Below, in pieces: positions 25,713-38,409 of a stretch of 64,000 nt of DNA. A program made the translations under genes and the position numbers. The stretch spans positions 4,774,001 through 4,838,000 of the forward strand of contig JAJTUQ010000002.1 of NCBI GenBank assembly GCA_021399445.1, in the 5' to 3' direction. The first letter of the stretch is position 1. Each line of letters starts with the position of its first letter. Source of the stretch: Xylogone sp. PMI_703 (lineage: Eukaryota > Ascomycota > Leotiomycetes). Under the pieces are notes generated by a model. It searched no databases and was not told the DNA's origin. It saw only the letters and a list, made by a program, of their open reading frames with translations.

Positions 25713-26759
25713 TGTGTATTTGAAGGCGAGAATTGTCCGTTGTTATGATTTGACAGATCAGTATATACACAGTAGTATGATAAAATACAGTAATAGTAAG
25801 CGAGATAGATCTGTATTTCTATTATGTTGCTGTGTAGGAGGTAGTGGCAAGATAGTTAGCAAACATTCTATGTATTCTGATGCCCTGTTGACCCAAAATT
25901 TGCGGCGGGGTGATTCGGAAACTGCCGAGAAGCTTCGACTCAATTCCAACTACAATTCATTCAAGTATTCCGGCCACTACTAAGATTAATCTAAATTGTC
26001 TTGTGAAAACCGTTAATATACTCAAGTATAGGAAAATTAGTCCCACTTCGCAAATATCAGATATCATATCCCTGTATAAGGGGCAAACAGAACTATCTTT
26101 GCGACATAAACTAGAACGTGGGAACGTAAGTCATAAATTATGTACTAAGGAAAGACATTCTCTAGTTGGGCTTTACATATTTAATAATCCGTCAAAAGGG
26201 AAGAAATCACACGTCTTATCTCGGGCTTTTAATTCGTGTCTGTTTTTCTCATTGAATTTTACGCCTAGCATGCTGTCGTTGGGTTAAAACTCTATGCAGT
26301 GAGACCAATTAACTTAGTCGACTTGCACATAGGGTCCATGATATGTGGCAACGGCTTCAGAATAGGCCTCGAGATAATATTCGGGGCTTAAGGGTATATT
26401 TCATTGAGTATTGCCTGTGGGTTGCTATTAAGATACCGGGGCTTTACGATTTTCACAGGTCATCACAGGCTACCCTTCTGGGTAATGAGCACAACTAACC
26501 TTGATATACCATGCTAAACAGCTTAACGATCTCATTTGACTTATTGTCGCTACTAATATATTATGCACGCCACACTGATTTGCAGGTTATTAATATTTAG
26601 CTTCTTCAAATCGACTTATATTTTGATCGCTACCACTGTTGAAGTCTTTGGGAGAACCTCAATAGCGATCCAAGCATGCTGGATTGTGCAGAAGTTGACT
26701 TATTGATTTCGATTGAATGTTCCAACATTCTAATGTGAAACCAACCAAATTCATCAATC
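25713..26759. other. Divergent intergenic region
   Basis: 1,047 bases between divergent genes. It is AT-rich. One 125-codon plus-strand frame (25910-26287) lacks coding character. No gene is supported. Confidence 0.55.
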
Positions 26760-28078
26760 ATGACTAGCCAAAGGGCTTCCAAACCATTACGGCTTGTTTC
26801 TAGCAGTGAGTTTACGCGTTTAAATCCATGACCAGCCAGTTAACCTTTTTGTAGTAGCATCGCTTCGTTCTCATCGTAAGAATGACAATCGAGACTATTC
26901 TCCATATTCGCCTGTCACCAAGATCAATACCGATCGGAGAGTATCTGCCCAATCTTCGACTCCTGGAACACCGTACCAAGGATATATAGAGAATCGGACG
27001 TCTCCATTTGAATTCGAGAGAACGAATGATATCGTAGGCATACAAGATGGCTCAAAGCATCAACGTCCGGTCTTTGAGGTCTTAGTTCCGAGTTCATACC
27101 AGAATGAGTATGAAAGCGGGTTCTTTGTGCTTCCGGCAAGCGTACGAAAGCAGATATACTCAGAGTGCTTCTCATTAGAGTCTCGAAAGATCTCTTTGTC
27201 TCCCCCTTTTGCTACGACTGGAGTATTTCCTAATAACTATTTTGCATCACCATGGGAGGTCCTAGCCCCAGTACTAGGCGGACTACATAGCTGCGCAGTA
27301 CTTAGACATGAGCTAATGGCCTACTTTTGGATGCACTACCATTTCCATGTGACGTTATCGATCTTCACGGGACCGGTTTTCTCACCTCTTACATCTACTT
27401 GGCTTGTTGAGAATATCGACCTAATACAACATTTAACGATCGAAATTGACCTTACACGTTTAGATGGTAATTGTATAAATCTGAGAACGAAGCCAAACGG
27501 CAGCAAAGTCGACCAGTTGCTTGTTACTTTAATCAATGGCATCTCAACTTCTCATAAGGTTTCAAAAATGGCAGAACTTAATCTTATGTGTCGACGGTAC
27601 TTCCGTTTCGGTTCCTCAGGCAAATTTGAGATTGAAGATAGTAAGTTACTAACTACCCATAATCATTATATCCATTTGATGCATATCTATATATCTCTGA
27701 TGACTAATAATGGGATCAGTCTTCAATTACCCTGATGAAAACCAATATCTTCATGATGCTGTCTTTCAACTTCGTGGAATAGTTCAAAAGTCAAGGGTCT
27801 CTGGATTCAGTTTTCGCTATAGCAGGATGCTTCTAAACGCACTGTTTGGCGAGGGGCATAATCGACCAAAGTATATCTACCCGCCGGAGTCTCCATGGCC
27901 AGTTATTGGAACTTCGCCCGCCACCCCTTTGAATATTTGTCCCACACCTTGTTTCACGACATTGACGGGACCATCTAGTTCCGGTGTATTTGAGACTCCG
28001 AGATCTGTCAGTACTTTCGATACTGGAAAGTCCAATACTTCCGAAAGTTCTGCAGCTCGAAATAGAGTGCACTTTTAA
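26760..28078 (+). CDS. Ascomycete orphan with F-box-like-style domain
   Basis: Three exons, 26760-26805, 26855-27640 and 27720-28078, give 396 aa. The introns are 49 and 79 bp, with GTGAGT and GTAAGT donors. A Ser-rich N-terminal tail (1-90) precedes PVFEVLVPSSYQNEYESGFFVLPASVRKQIYSECF. The LPASVRxxIY element resembles the start of the large lineage-expanded fungal families often annotated as F-box-like or 2EXR-like. The block YFWMHYHFHVTLSIFTGPVFSPLTSTWL looks strongly conserved. The C-terminal 60 residues are Pro/Ser-rich. No catalytic motif is visible and I do not assign a function. The splice frame closes exactly. Confidence 0.78.
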
Positions 28079-29080
28079 TTTTCATTGCGTACTATAGCTT
28101 CTTCTGATTTGCATTTATTGAGTTCGGATTAAGAGATGCATCAGTCTTAGTGGACTTGCAAGGGCACATTACAAGCAATTGGGAGCGGCTGGTGAGTTTT
28201 ATGGAAATAGCAAGCCAAGTTTTCTTTTTATTACTGAAGAGTATATAAGACTGATGAAAATGTACAAATTTTCTGTTCTTCGAATTATGTCGAACTAAGG
28301 CGAGTAGTCCTCCAGTTTCGACTATTTCTAGAATGCATGAAACGCTTATGCCTATGGACATAGTTATGACCGGTATCAAATATCTGCCACGCGACTAGTT
28401 TCGTGTTTCATACTGCATTGGGAAGTTTTATAAATAAACTTCTTTGAGTCATATATGATCCAAGTCTCAGGTAGCTGTACCGGACAAAGGGTGCCCAATA
28501 CAGCATACTAACAACAAAGCACTGCTTTTAGCCTAACACGTTTCTCTAATACCAAAGCCTTGTTTATGACACATTGCATGCAGCTCGCCCCGCTCTTTTC
28601 TGGTATTAAGGCTGCGCCTTACTATTGAGTTGCATCTTGTGCCTGAAGGCTTCGCCTATCTATTGACCCTTACAAAGATCGCACCAATCAACCGCAGACA
28701 CGCTCAACCAGCGCATAGCGTGATTCCCAAAATTTTGGGGACAATACAGTCTATTTATCTACTATGTTCAAGTGAATAGAAGATAATCCAAGGCCTTTGT
28801 GGCGAGTTTCACTGCGTCTTTATATCTCTTGTTCAACTCTTCTGCTTCACTCCCGTGAGACAATTTGGTCACCTCCCTCGACCAAATTACTCGGCTCCTT
28901 TACTCCTTATTCATTCTCTTAGCCTTTGTTCTACTCTTCTAAACCAATTGATGCGGTACTGCTTGTGATTATCTTACACGGCATAGTCAGAACAAAGCTC
29001 CATAGTTGATCTTTGTTCGATACTGCATATATCTATGTTCAGCCTGCATTTGTACCCGCATCATACTTGAAGCGACAGCC
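28079..29080. other. Intergenic, no gene seen
   Basis: 1.0 kb between two plus-strand genes. CTTTATT/CTCTT-rich sequence from 28800 to 29080 looks like a promoter/leader for the gene at 29081. Confidence 0.5.
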
Positions 29081-30224
29081 ATGGCACACCAAAGTAAGTA
29101 TTACCAATGCATTCGCGTTGGCATAGTTCCCAGCTTTAGGAAGTGTGGCTAACACTCTATGGGCAGGTTCCCACCATTCGCGACAACACCAACTTACCCG
29201 TGCTGAACAAGAAATCCTGGAAGCACTTGATAGTGGAGTCGGCCCTGATGAACTTGAGCTTGCTCTTCTAGAAGCCTGGGATGACTTCCAAACGCCCCCA
29301 AAGGAGCGAGCTCGCGTTGTAATGTGGCTCAATGCGCTCCGTACAGTGACATCAAAGTCCCAAGGTTATAGATCTACGCTGCGCGATAACTTGGAGCCTG
29401 AGTTACAACAGAAACGTAGAAGCAACAGGTGGTCTACTCAACCTCATATCCTACAGGGCCTGGTGGATGAACTATATGCAGAAGGTAAATTACACAAACA
29501 AGCATTCTTTACGGGTTGTTTGCTTTATCTTGCTGACGTTGCTCTTCTAGGTGCCGGTGCTGGACATCGATTTGAGTCAGAGAGACAACCAAACAATTCA
29601 CCACCGAGTAAGTCCACATACAAATCTGTCCTAAACACTCTATTTGCAATTGAAGCTGATATTCAGTATTTGAAAGAATTCAAGAATGCGTTTGGTGACG
29701 AAGACTTCCGAGATGCCTATTCTCAAGCTAGGCGATACCAACAACAGTACGAAAATTATCGCTCTGAAAACCCGACTTTTGAATACCGAACCTTCACTGT
29801 CGGACGTGGAGGATGCAAGCATTCGCCCGGTCACAGAGAAGAGACTACTTCGCATTACACATATCACGCAAGGCACCCCGAGGAACCCTCATATACACCG
29901 CATGCACCCCGCTCAACCAACCCAGGACACCCGCCAAACGTGAGACGAGCCTCTGAAGCTTTCATTCCCAACAACTACAGCTATCATACCCAAGATAGCC
30001 GCCCTCCTTACAACGAAGGGTACCGTCGTCAATCAACCTCACATGCTAGTAGTCACCCACGATCTCATGCAAATCCATCGCCACGAGTTCCGCACACAGA
30101 CGGAGATCCTTGGACAGAGTTCCGTGACTGGCAACAACGCAATGAGAAGAAGACTCACCATCAACATGTCCGAAACAACGATGCTCGGACTCACTACTCG
30201 TACGAGGTCGAAGAAGCAGACTAA
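29081..30224 (+). CDS. Orphan protein with helical N-terminus and His-rich tail
   Basis: Exons 29081-29093, 29167-29484 and 29551-30224 encode 334 aa. Intron 1 starts GTAAGT and ends GCAG. Intron 2 (66 bp) has donor GTAAAT, branch-like GCTGACG and TTCTAG; it is stop-free and a multiple of three. If intron 2 were retained it would add 22 hydrophobic residues (AFFTGCLLYLADVALL). Residues 1-120 are helical and charged (QLTRAEQEILEALDSGVGPDELELALLEAWDDF). The second half is rich in His, Tyr, Ser, Arg and Pro, probably disordered. I do not recognise the family and no signal peptide is present. Confidence 0.72.
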
Positions 30225-31079
30225 TGATGAGCTACCGTGCTGGACTGTTTTTTTACGATCTATTGATCTATTGATCTCTTGCTGTCTCATGTTTTCATAT
30301 TTTACTTTCCCACTAGACTTTGATGATCATACACATAAAGGGGGACTTGATTTTCGTTCCAAATGAGTTTCAGGAAAGAGTGGAAATGACAGGATATCAT
30401 CTTTCCTTTGCTAATTTCCTTTTCTTTTGGGGGAGAGGCCAAAGGACACACACTACAGGATAACGGATTCTTATGTTGTACTTTAGAGATATTTTTGGTA
30501 TGCGCTGATTTACAACCTTGTCGGTGCATATGCATCATAGACGAACAGACAATATAATTCTTGATGAAATTAAGCAGCTTTCGAGACTTGAATGAAATCT
30601 GTAGAGTAATATACCGAAAACTTTACTGTAGAATTGTAATGTCACTATTAAACTTAGTTCAACAAGGGTCTTAGTTAAAGGGGGATAGATCACGTGTCTG
30701 ATGAGCTAAATTGACATTCTATCTAAAGCAGGTGTAACTAGCAACAAAAGCAAGACGAAGCTCTTGGTACACGAAGAGCTACTCAAAGTCCAGAAACAAG
30801 GCTACAAAGGAGTGTCGTTGATACATTATTCATCATAAGAGAGAGGCAGAGAGGAGTAGGAAGAATAACGTGAATTCGGGTATCATTCATCATTAGTACT
30901 TTTGACCCTTCTGTGTCATACCATCTTTACAATCTCATGGCTCCCAACCCTGGAAACCGACCAAACCGTTTAACCATAAAACACCTGCAATGCAACGCCC
31001 AAGACCGAGGTCTATCTGGAACAATGAAAAGGAAAAAAAGCATCTATCCTCCCATTTCACCTCCTTGCTTAGAAATACC
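30225..31079. other. Convergent 3' spacer
   Basis: 855 bases between convergent stop codons. It has a short tandem GATCTATT repeat near 30257-30275. No gene is seen. Confidence 0.5.
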
Positions 31080-32120
31080 TTAAACTGCTGCGTGGCTATA
31101 TGGCTCATAGCCACCTTCAACACGTGTCGGCTTGTTGAAATTCTGTAGCGGAACCCCTCGGCCAGTGTAGCCAGTTTCCTGACCGCCGTATGGATCACCA
31201 ACTCTCTGATATCCGTTCCCACCAAGTCCACCAGAGAGGAGCTTCTCACCGTCTGAGCTACCGCGGAAGTTTCGACGATCCCGATGTCGCTCTCGCTTCT
31301 CTGGGGCGCAGCAGCAAACCGAGAACAGCCAAAATAGTGATCCAGCAATGCTGAATGCTGCTGCCAACCAGGTTATGGCAAGGAACGTGGTATTGAGCTT
31401 GGCATGGACACCGTAGTTTTTAACCACCTTATCAAGGGCGCCAACAACAACGGCAGAGACCACAGTAGCAAGAACCGAGGCGCAGATGATGGCAACCGTG
31501 CTGATACCGCTGATGATCCAGGTGCAGCATGAGCCGATGCGGGAGCACAGAGCAAATAATCCGAAAAGTAGCTCAGCCGCAGTAGCCACAAATGCGATAA
31601 TGTAGACGACCTGAGTCCATTTGGAAAGAACCTTGAAGGTGTGCAAAGCGCTAGTCAGTTCTTTAGGAAGTGTGACGTTCTTTCCAACAGAGGCAGATGC
31701 TGTCTCTTCCAGTTTGGTAACGTTGACAGCAGAATTGGCCCAGTCAAACTTTGGTTTGGGGCAGTGGGTTTTCTCGGCTGTTTTGTTACAGTAAGTCCAT
31801 AGATCGATCTTGTAGAAGTCTGAAAGTCCAAGTTCAGATGCTGTGAGGTTGGTTCCGGAGACCAAGTTGCCGATTACTTCGCTCGGTAGATCAGAAAGGT
31901 CGGGGAGCGGGACAGGTTCTGGTTCTGCGACACGTTTGAAAATGTTGACTAGGTTGGCGAAATCGTTTGTTGAGATCGAGAGGTTTTGTGTGTTGATATC
32001 AAACATATCCAGATTCTTGTTTGTTACTCCAGCTAGAGCCACGATAAGAATGCAGATCAGGCTTGCGACCGTCAGTGCAAAAGGCAGGAAGACGCAGAAG
32101 AAGCGTCCGACGTTAGCCAT
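31080..32120 (-). CDS. SUR7: SUR7/PalI-family plasma-membrane protein
   Basis: Single exon, 346 aa. Four membrane segments are visible: an N-terminal one (residues 8-30, FFCVFLPFALTVASLICILIVALAGV) and three clustered at about 170-275. Between the first and second lies a large, probably extracellular loop with Cys (WTYCNKTAEKTHCP) and several N-glycosylation sequons. The C-terminal 70 residues are cytosolic, Arg/Gly/Tyr-rich (RRNFRGSSDGEKLLSGG). This is the SUR7 topology of proteins of the MCC/eisosome furrows. PalI-like pH sensors share the fold and are the main alternative. PIL1, the eisosome core protein, is 15 kb away at 47350. Confidence 0.88.
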   Translation of the reverse strand: MANVGRFFCVFLPFALTVASLICILIVALAGVTNKNLDMFDINTQNLSISTNDFANLVNIFKRVAEPEPVPLPDLSDLPSEVIGNLVSGTNLTASELGLSDFYKIDLWTYCNKTAEKTHCPKPKFDWANSAVNVTKLEETASASVGKNVTLPKELTSALHTFKVLSKWTQVVYIIAFVATAAELLFGLFALCSRIGSCCTWIISGISTVAIICASVLATVVSAVVVGALDKVVKNYGVHAKLNTTFLAITWLAAAFSIAGSLFWLFSVCCCAPEKRERHRDRRNFRGSSDGEKLLSGGLGGNGYQRVGDPYGGQETGYTGRGVPLQNFNKPTRVEGGYEPYSHAAV

Positions 32121-35068
32121 TGTGACGCCCGATAGATTTTTGATAGATAGAACGAATGTGAAGGGTTTTAAGATGATTAAGCAACGATGGACAAGACTTG
32201 ACAGTGAACGTCGTTGATGGATGTTGTTGGAAGAATTTTGGATGAAGTGGGCTGGTTAAGTACGTAGGTAGAGATTTGTTGATGCGGGCAGGCAAGACAA
32301 CATGGGATACTGCGCCCCGGTGGCTGAGCGACACATCAACCACGGGGAGGGAAGCAGGACGCTGGGAAGCCAAAGGCAAACCAAGCTGCAATAGCCAGTA
32401 AGGCTGCGCACTGCACTAAGGATCCTTGCACTAGACCCTTCCTGGGTCGTTGTTTTTACATTGGGATCTTCAGCATAGTGAAGCCTGGGAAGCACATCAC
32501 TATTATTTCCTTACACGCTTCTATTCCATAATTTACAGGTAGCAATCCATCCAGCTCATTACTCGTTTTACAACGAGCTCCATCAGACCCATATTGTCAG
32601 TGCAACATGTTGCAACAAAATATGCTGATCTGAGTGGGTTGTTCGATGACGACGCCACGGGGTAACCAGGTGGAGCCGCCTGAAGCTTGGCGTCCGCAAG
32701 CAGGGTGAAGAGATCCTTCTGATGGCGATAAACCGCGATACTGCGTTATATCGCGATAAGTGCGTCTATTTTTAGCCGCACCGAGCCATACAAGCCATGC
32801 TGAGCCCTCTTTTAGGCCTCGTCACCAAGCCGAATCTGTGTAAGACATCGCTGGTGGTTGCACTACCTACTAAAGTATAACCCAGCCAACGACCAGGCAG
32901 ATTCCCTTGCCCGCCCGCGCGTCAGCTCATGAGCCGCAAACTCGTGCGAAGTTTCATCGTGAGGTAGCCGTGGCGGGGTCTTGTGTTAGGTAAGGGAGGA
33001 ATATGCGAAGATCAGTTTCACTTGGCAGCCATGGTGACGGGAACAACTTTCATCCTCTCCGAGCTACGGCAATGGGAAAACAATAACCCGTAAGAAGCAC
33101 GTGCTCGGTCAGCAGTACCAAAGCAGAATGAATCACGTGATAGTTAATTGCGGGCCGATGATGCTGGTGGCTGGTAGACAGCGAGAATCATTGAGCATGG
33201 GATCCAGAGCTCTTGCTCCACGACTTGCAATGCAATTGTCAAATAGGGAAAGCAGTCGACATTTGTTAATGTCAAGTATGCGCTCTTCTTCTACAAGTGT
33301 GACGACTTCATATATTAACATGTCGTGCTGGACAGGCAAAACATAGTAATCTCTTCATAAGACTTCTCCCAATGCGTCACCGATCCCCTAGTGGCAAATC
33401 CGGTGGATCTGAGAAAGCAGTTGAACTGGTGAATCAGCACTCTACAGCTGAGGAGCCTTCTGAGCTTCCTCATTCCCATGGTCGTAAATACCGTGCAATT
33501 GGCTATGAATGCATGTGTATTTCCCGTAGCCGTAGCTTTCGTATGGAATGTGTAATATTCAGTCGTGCAATTGCGCAGGAAAAGAAGGTGGTTCTTGCTC
33601 TCTCTGGCACCATCACCGCAGTACTGTAGCGCAAATACTCCACAAACTCAGTTGTCCTCAGCTCTTTAGGAATTACTGTAGTGTCCCACACACGCGCGCA
33701 CCGGAGGGATGTTGACGTGGTACCTGGACTCCTGGGCAGCCGGATCAACTGGAAGAGGGCCCTGGAAACAGGCGCCAAGCCAACGCAGGTCGAATCGAGC
33801 AGTGAATCTAACCAGTCGTGCCCGTCACTCCTCCCTCCAACCCTCGACGACCAGCGGGACATACACCTATCAGGCCAGTCCGCCAGCACAGAGTTGCACT
33901 CCAGGCGGATCACATTGCATCGCATCCAAGATTCTAGAAGCCCGGCGGATATACAAGAGAAGTGCGGAGGTACCGCGTGCCTCCTTCTCGCAGCACTCCG
34001 TGCCCGTTCTGCCTGCCTGGCTCGGATTGTTTACTGAGCAATCCGCGTATTTTGAGAGCTCTCCCGCACCACGGCTGTATTTCATTCATAGTTGTGACTC
34101 GTTGGAAGGTCCAAGATTACTGTGCGTGTGCTAAAGTACGAGAGTACATGCCGGAAACCTCATCGAGACCCATTGACTCGAGCAGTGGGAATCTAAACGC
34201 TGCTAGGAAGTCAATAGTGGCCAGACCGGGCTCTTTGACGAACCAACCAGCGTAACCCCACCGCCCAAAAAGTCGTCACCTAGCCTTACTTACCTAACCA
34301 GGCTTTAACGGTTTGGCGAACAACCTCAAGTCTTCTCCGTTCCCATCAGCTTGTGATATATATCTCTCCTGTATTTTCTTCACGGCCCAGGCCACTGCAG
34401 AAATCTAGCAAGCTGCCGCTCCATTCCTGCGACACTGCACCATCTCTCATCTGAGACGGTCCCTGACGTGCAGTCTCCTGGCGGCCCCCGTTCACTCTTT
34501 CCTGGTCGGGCCAGAACCACGGCCGAAGTTGTCTCGGTCTGTGCCACTTGCATTACTGCTTCCCTCCCGACTTTTGCGGCCCAACTTGCTGTCCAACTCT
34601 CCAATACAATCCGGCATCGCGACTGCTCTGCTCTTTGGCTCCATCTGCTGACAAGCAGCCTGCCAGCGCGTGCTCACTCGTCCTCGACAGCTCTCGCCGC
34701 CATTCCCATATTCAACTACACCCCACGACCGACCCCACGTGGCTGCGAGACCTGTGGCCCCTTGCACTATCACCTTTCCTCTCACATTTTCTTCTCCTGG
34801 CTTTTGTGCTGGATAGAAAATCCGGCAGCATAGAAGAAACATCTGGTCCAAAGTCCATTACGACGAGGGCTAAAGCCTATCTCCGGCTTCGGTGACGCAT
34901 TGCTGCACGGTTCCCCTTGTAAGCACAATCCACCCTCAAGAGAAAAAAAAAAATCAGCTTTACGAATTCGAACTCTTACAATATAAGAAGTCCATGCAAT
35001 TGTTGCGCCGTTTTCAATACTTTACCAGTACGCCCAGTGCTTCATTTCGAAAACCATAAGCGGGCAAG
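32121..35068. other. 3-kb region between SUR7 and PPZ genes
   Basis: No supported gene. Several overlapping frames of 100-140 codons occur on both strands at 33.5-34.9 kb in C/T-rich DNA, and none resembles a protein. The pyrimidine-rich stretch at 34380-34900 and an A11 run at 34945-34955 probably form the promoter and long 5' leader of the phosphatase gene. A TATCGCGATA palindrome lies at about 32749-32758. Confidence 0.5.
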
Positions 35069-36917
35069 ATGGGAAACCAGCCTTCCAAGGGACCAGGCTC
35101 CGGCTCGGGCACGTCTACACCTAGAGGTAGTATGTCTGCAGCACCGGGAGACAAATCATTTTCGGACCTTCAGTCATATCCCTCGTTTAGCAAGTCTGAC
35201 ACAAAAGACTCTACGAGATCATTCAGAGGTGCGCTACGGTCAAAGATACCCGGCTCCAAGACTGACAGTCCGCGAAACTCGATTGCTGGGTTTCCAAACG
35301 GAGATATAAATGGAGATAAGCCAGATGCGATATCAACAAAATCAGGGAGAAATGGGAAGGGCCCTCTGGGAAAGCTGGGACGTTCCGATACAGATTCACC
35401 AATCTCACCAGTTGGCCCATCTGATGCCGAATCTCTGACCTCGCCTGTAGACGATCCTCAGCCTCCTCCATCTCCGACTACCTCTCAATCTGTACGGCAG
35501 GGTGTGCATGATGTCGCTGCTGCGCAACGTTCAGGTGAAGTTGGCCATGTCTCTGACCAACCACCTTCTGGAACCACCAATCCATACTCTCACCTGCAAA
35601 AGCCAGGACAGTCCATCTTGGTCAAGAAACCGGATACACCAAACCCAGTGGTGAACCCAGTTCTTGATATGCTCAAGACCCTTGAGCATGAAAAAGAGAC
35701 CCATGGTATGGCAATGAGCGAACTGAAGGAATCAGATGTCGATGATTTTATAAAACGTCTCCTGGATGCGGGTTATGCAGGGAAAAGCACGAAGGGCGTC
35801 TGCCTCCGAAACGCCGAGATTACTGCGATCTGCTTGCGTGTGAAGGAGATCTTTTTGGAGCAACCGCCTTTGTTAGAGCTCGATGCACCTGTTAAGATAG
35901 TGGGAGATATTCATGGCCAATATTCCGATCTTATTCGAATGTTCGAGATGTGTGGTTTCCCGCCGAGTGCTAACTTCCTCTTCCTTGGAGACTATGTTGA
36001 TCGAGGGAAGCATTCTTTGGAAACAATATTACTGCTTATGTGCTATAAAATCAAATACCCGGAAAATTTCTTCCTCCTTAGGGGAAATCATGAGTGTGCG
36101 AATGTTACACGTGTTTATGGTTTTTACGATGAGTGCAAACGGAGATGTAATGTGAAAATTTGGAAGACATTTGTGGATGCCTTCAATACGGTATGTCGAT
36201 CCTATATTTATACATAATTACTTTTATACTCACTAATAACGTCCATAGCTTCCAATTGCTGCAATTGTTGCTGGGAAGATTTTCTGCGTTCATGGTGGGT
36301 TGTCACCGGCACTCAGTCATATGGATGATATCCGACATATCGCAAGACCAACGGACGTACCTGACTTCGGCCTCCTCAACGACCTCCTTTGGGCTGACCC
36401 AGCAGATCAAGAGAAGGATTGGGAATCTAGTGAACGAGGCGTAAGCTATTCGTTTGGAAAACGAGTTATAACCGACTTCCTTGCGAAACACGACTTTGAT
36501 CTCGTCTGCCGAGCACATATGGTTGTTGAAGATGGATATGAATTCTTCGAGGATAGGATCCTTGTCACTGTGTTCTCAGCCCCGAATGTAAGTTCAAAAC
36601 TTTGGTCTCTCTAATCTGCGTTTGCTCCCCACATGGTTGAAAGGTCTAGGCCGTATATACTAACCAGGGTTAGTACTGTGGAGAATTTGATAATTATGGC
36701 GCTGTTATGAGCGTCTCAACCGAGCTGCTTTGCAGCTTCGAGCTTCTTAAACCTCTGGATTCTAGCGCTCTCAAGAGTCAGATGAAGAAGGCTAGTAAAA
36801 AGAGAAACAGCATGCTTAACAGCCCTCCGGTACGTATTCATCTTGCTATCTTTGCATATTATGTTATCTGTACTAATGTATTTCTAGCCAACCGGTTTTG
36901 TCCCTCAGAGTGTATAA
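35069..36917 (+). CDS. PPZ1: Ser/Thr phosphatase of the PPZ type
   Basis: Four exons, 35069-36190, 36249-36587, 36674-36829 and 36888-36917, encode 548 aa; all introns are phase 0. It starts MGNQPSKG, an N-myristoylation signal. About 210 Ser/Pro-rich disordered residues precede a PP1-like catalytic core with GDIHGQ, GDYVDRG, RGNHE, the HGG motif (VHGGLSPAL) and [13 protein letters not shown]. The last motif is assembled across the third junction. The long N-terminal extension plus myristoylation site distinguishes PPZ from PP1. In yeast PPZ enzymes act at the plasma membrane on cation homeostasis and cell-wall integrity. The final exon is only 10 codons and ends PTGFVPQSV. Confidence 0.93.
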
Positions 36918-38277
36918 ACTACACATACATACTGTTAATTTAGAACGACTAATGCGAAAGGCCTGCCAGCGTTGGCAGTTTGGAGATGATGCCACCCTAA
37001 TAAACTGGAATAAAGACATAAACTTGAAAGTTCTCAGGGACCTGCTCCAATCTTACACAAACCAGAGACGGGTTATTAGCCTCTGCAAGCCTTCAGGTGA
37101 AATATTCTGAGGTAGATTACCGAAACCGAAGAGCTGGGTTAGCCATATGCTAAAGAGTGGTACGAATATATTATGGAAATACATTGCTACCAGCTTGAAC
37201 GGCACTTTGGCGGAGAAATCTTCGAATAGCCGATTCAAGCTTGGTCCCCTAGACAGTTGGTCTGATCCGCGAGATATGAAATCAAAAGATGCCACATAGA
37301 ATACGCATCTCATTCCTACTTGTTTCACATTGTTTGTTCGCGATATGTCTATTCGTTTTGGAATTGCGAAGGGATGGGTCCTATTTTGATGCTATGCTCG
37401 CTGGCGTTCACAGATGGTTCATGGGTACTTGGGATTCATGATTGGAATGCACTAGGATCAAATTGGGAGAGGATAGGCATTATTGTACTGATAGGCGATT
37501 AATTAGCAGAGCTCTTTAGCATGGATGATGAAAATATGGTGTTTTTTAGCATAAATACGGGCTTTCCGTACTTGAGGTGGAACTGATTCTTTCGTATTTT
37601 CTTGGCCAAAATACCCTAGCTGATTAGCCTAGAAGGTACTTGGTTTCGTATTTAATTCATGAGCAAGTTCAGTTAGGATGCCAACATGCCTGCCAGATTT
37701 GCTCTCCTTTGGTATCAATATTTGGACCTCACGTAAAGAAAGAGACTCTCCCGAAGAATGATAGGAATGTTAAAACACATACCAATAAAAGGAATACGTT
37801 GAAGCTAAGGTCATCATTCATGGTCGGACCATCGTTTCTCCTTCCAAGCATGCACGACGGAGACAATAAACTACTTGACGTAACAGTACAGGGCTGTTCA
37901 AGACAAAGATTAATAAAGGAGCATATCATGGTTTCAAAACCCGATATAATCAGTCAAGGCTACAATATCAGGGATCTCCCGACGTGTAAACGGTCTCGCA
38001 TATATGGCATAGGCATAGGCATTGTCTGGGATTTGCTATTGCCTACTACGTTCATATCCCTCGAAGCTGGCTACGATCACTCCTGTTATCCTACTTCTCT
38101 ACCGTAATACTCTACGTATCGTAGTAATAAATTGGTCTTTGCCCTACATTTTGTGCGTGCCACTACTTACTGCGCTCTGACGTTGCGACGAAAGACAAAA
38201 TAAGTGAACCGCCACTAACGAAATTGACTGATTTGGGCAAATAATATGAGATAAGTGAACGATATTTAAAATGTTGC
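36918..38277. other. Intergenic, no gene seen
   Basis: 1.4 kb between the PPZ stop and the tRNA-Ser terminator. Short frames only, including a 155-codon plus-strand frame at 37640-38107 without coding character. Confidence 0.5.
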
Positions 38278-38284
38278 AAAAAAA
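38278..38284 (-). terminator. RNA polymerase III terminator of tRNA-Ser
   Basis: Seven consecutive T on the minus strand begin 7 nt past the tRNA discriminator base. This is the expected position and form of a Pol III terminator. It indicates that the upstream tRNA is, or recently was, a genuine Pol III unit. Confidence 0.75.
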
Positions 38285-38309
38285 GCAATTTCGACTAGAG
38301 CAGGATTTG

Positions 38310-38364
38310 CTATTATCAAGATTAGTCATGTTTAGTTATATGGGAGATTTTAAGGGAAACATAC
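38310..38364 (-). other. GT-AG intron-like insert in the T loop of tRNA-Ser
   Basis: 55 nt lie between T55 and C56 of the tRNA. It starts GTATGT, has ACTAAT near its end and finishes AATAG. Removing it restores the T loop TTCAAAT exactly. It shares its start (GTTTCCCTTAAA) and end (CTAATCTNGATAATAG) with the insert at 38410-38465. Confidence 0.75.
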
Positions 38365-38409
38365 AACCTGCGCCTCCGAAGAGAACAGATTATCTAATCT
38401 TATGATTCG

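Noticed and set aside
33503..34895. Overlapping 100-140-codon frames on both strands
   Set aside because: Composition is erratic, there are no domains, and the C/T-rich DNA fits the leader of the PPZ gene.
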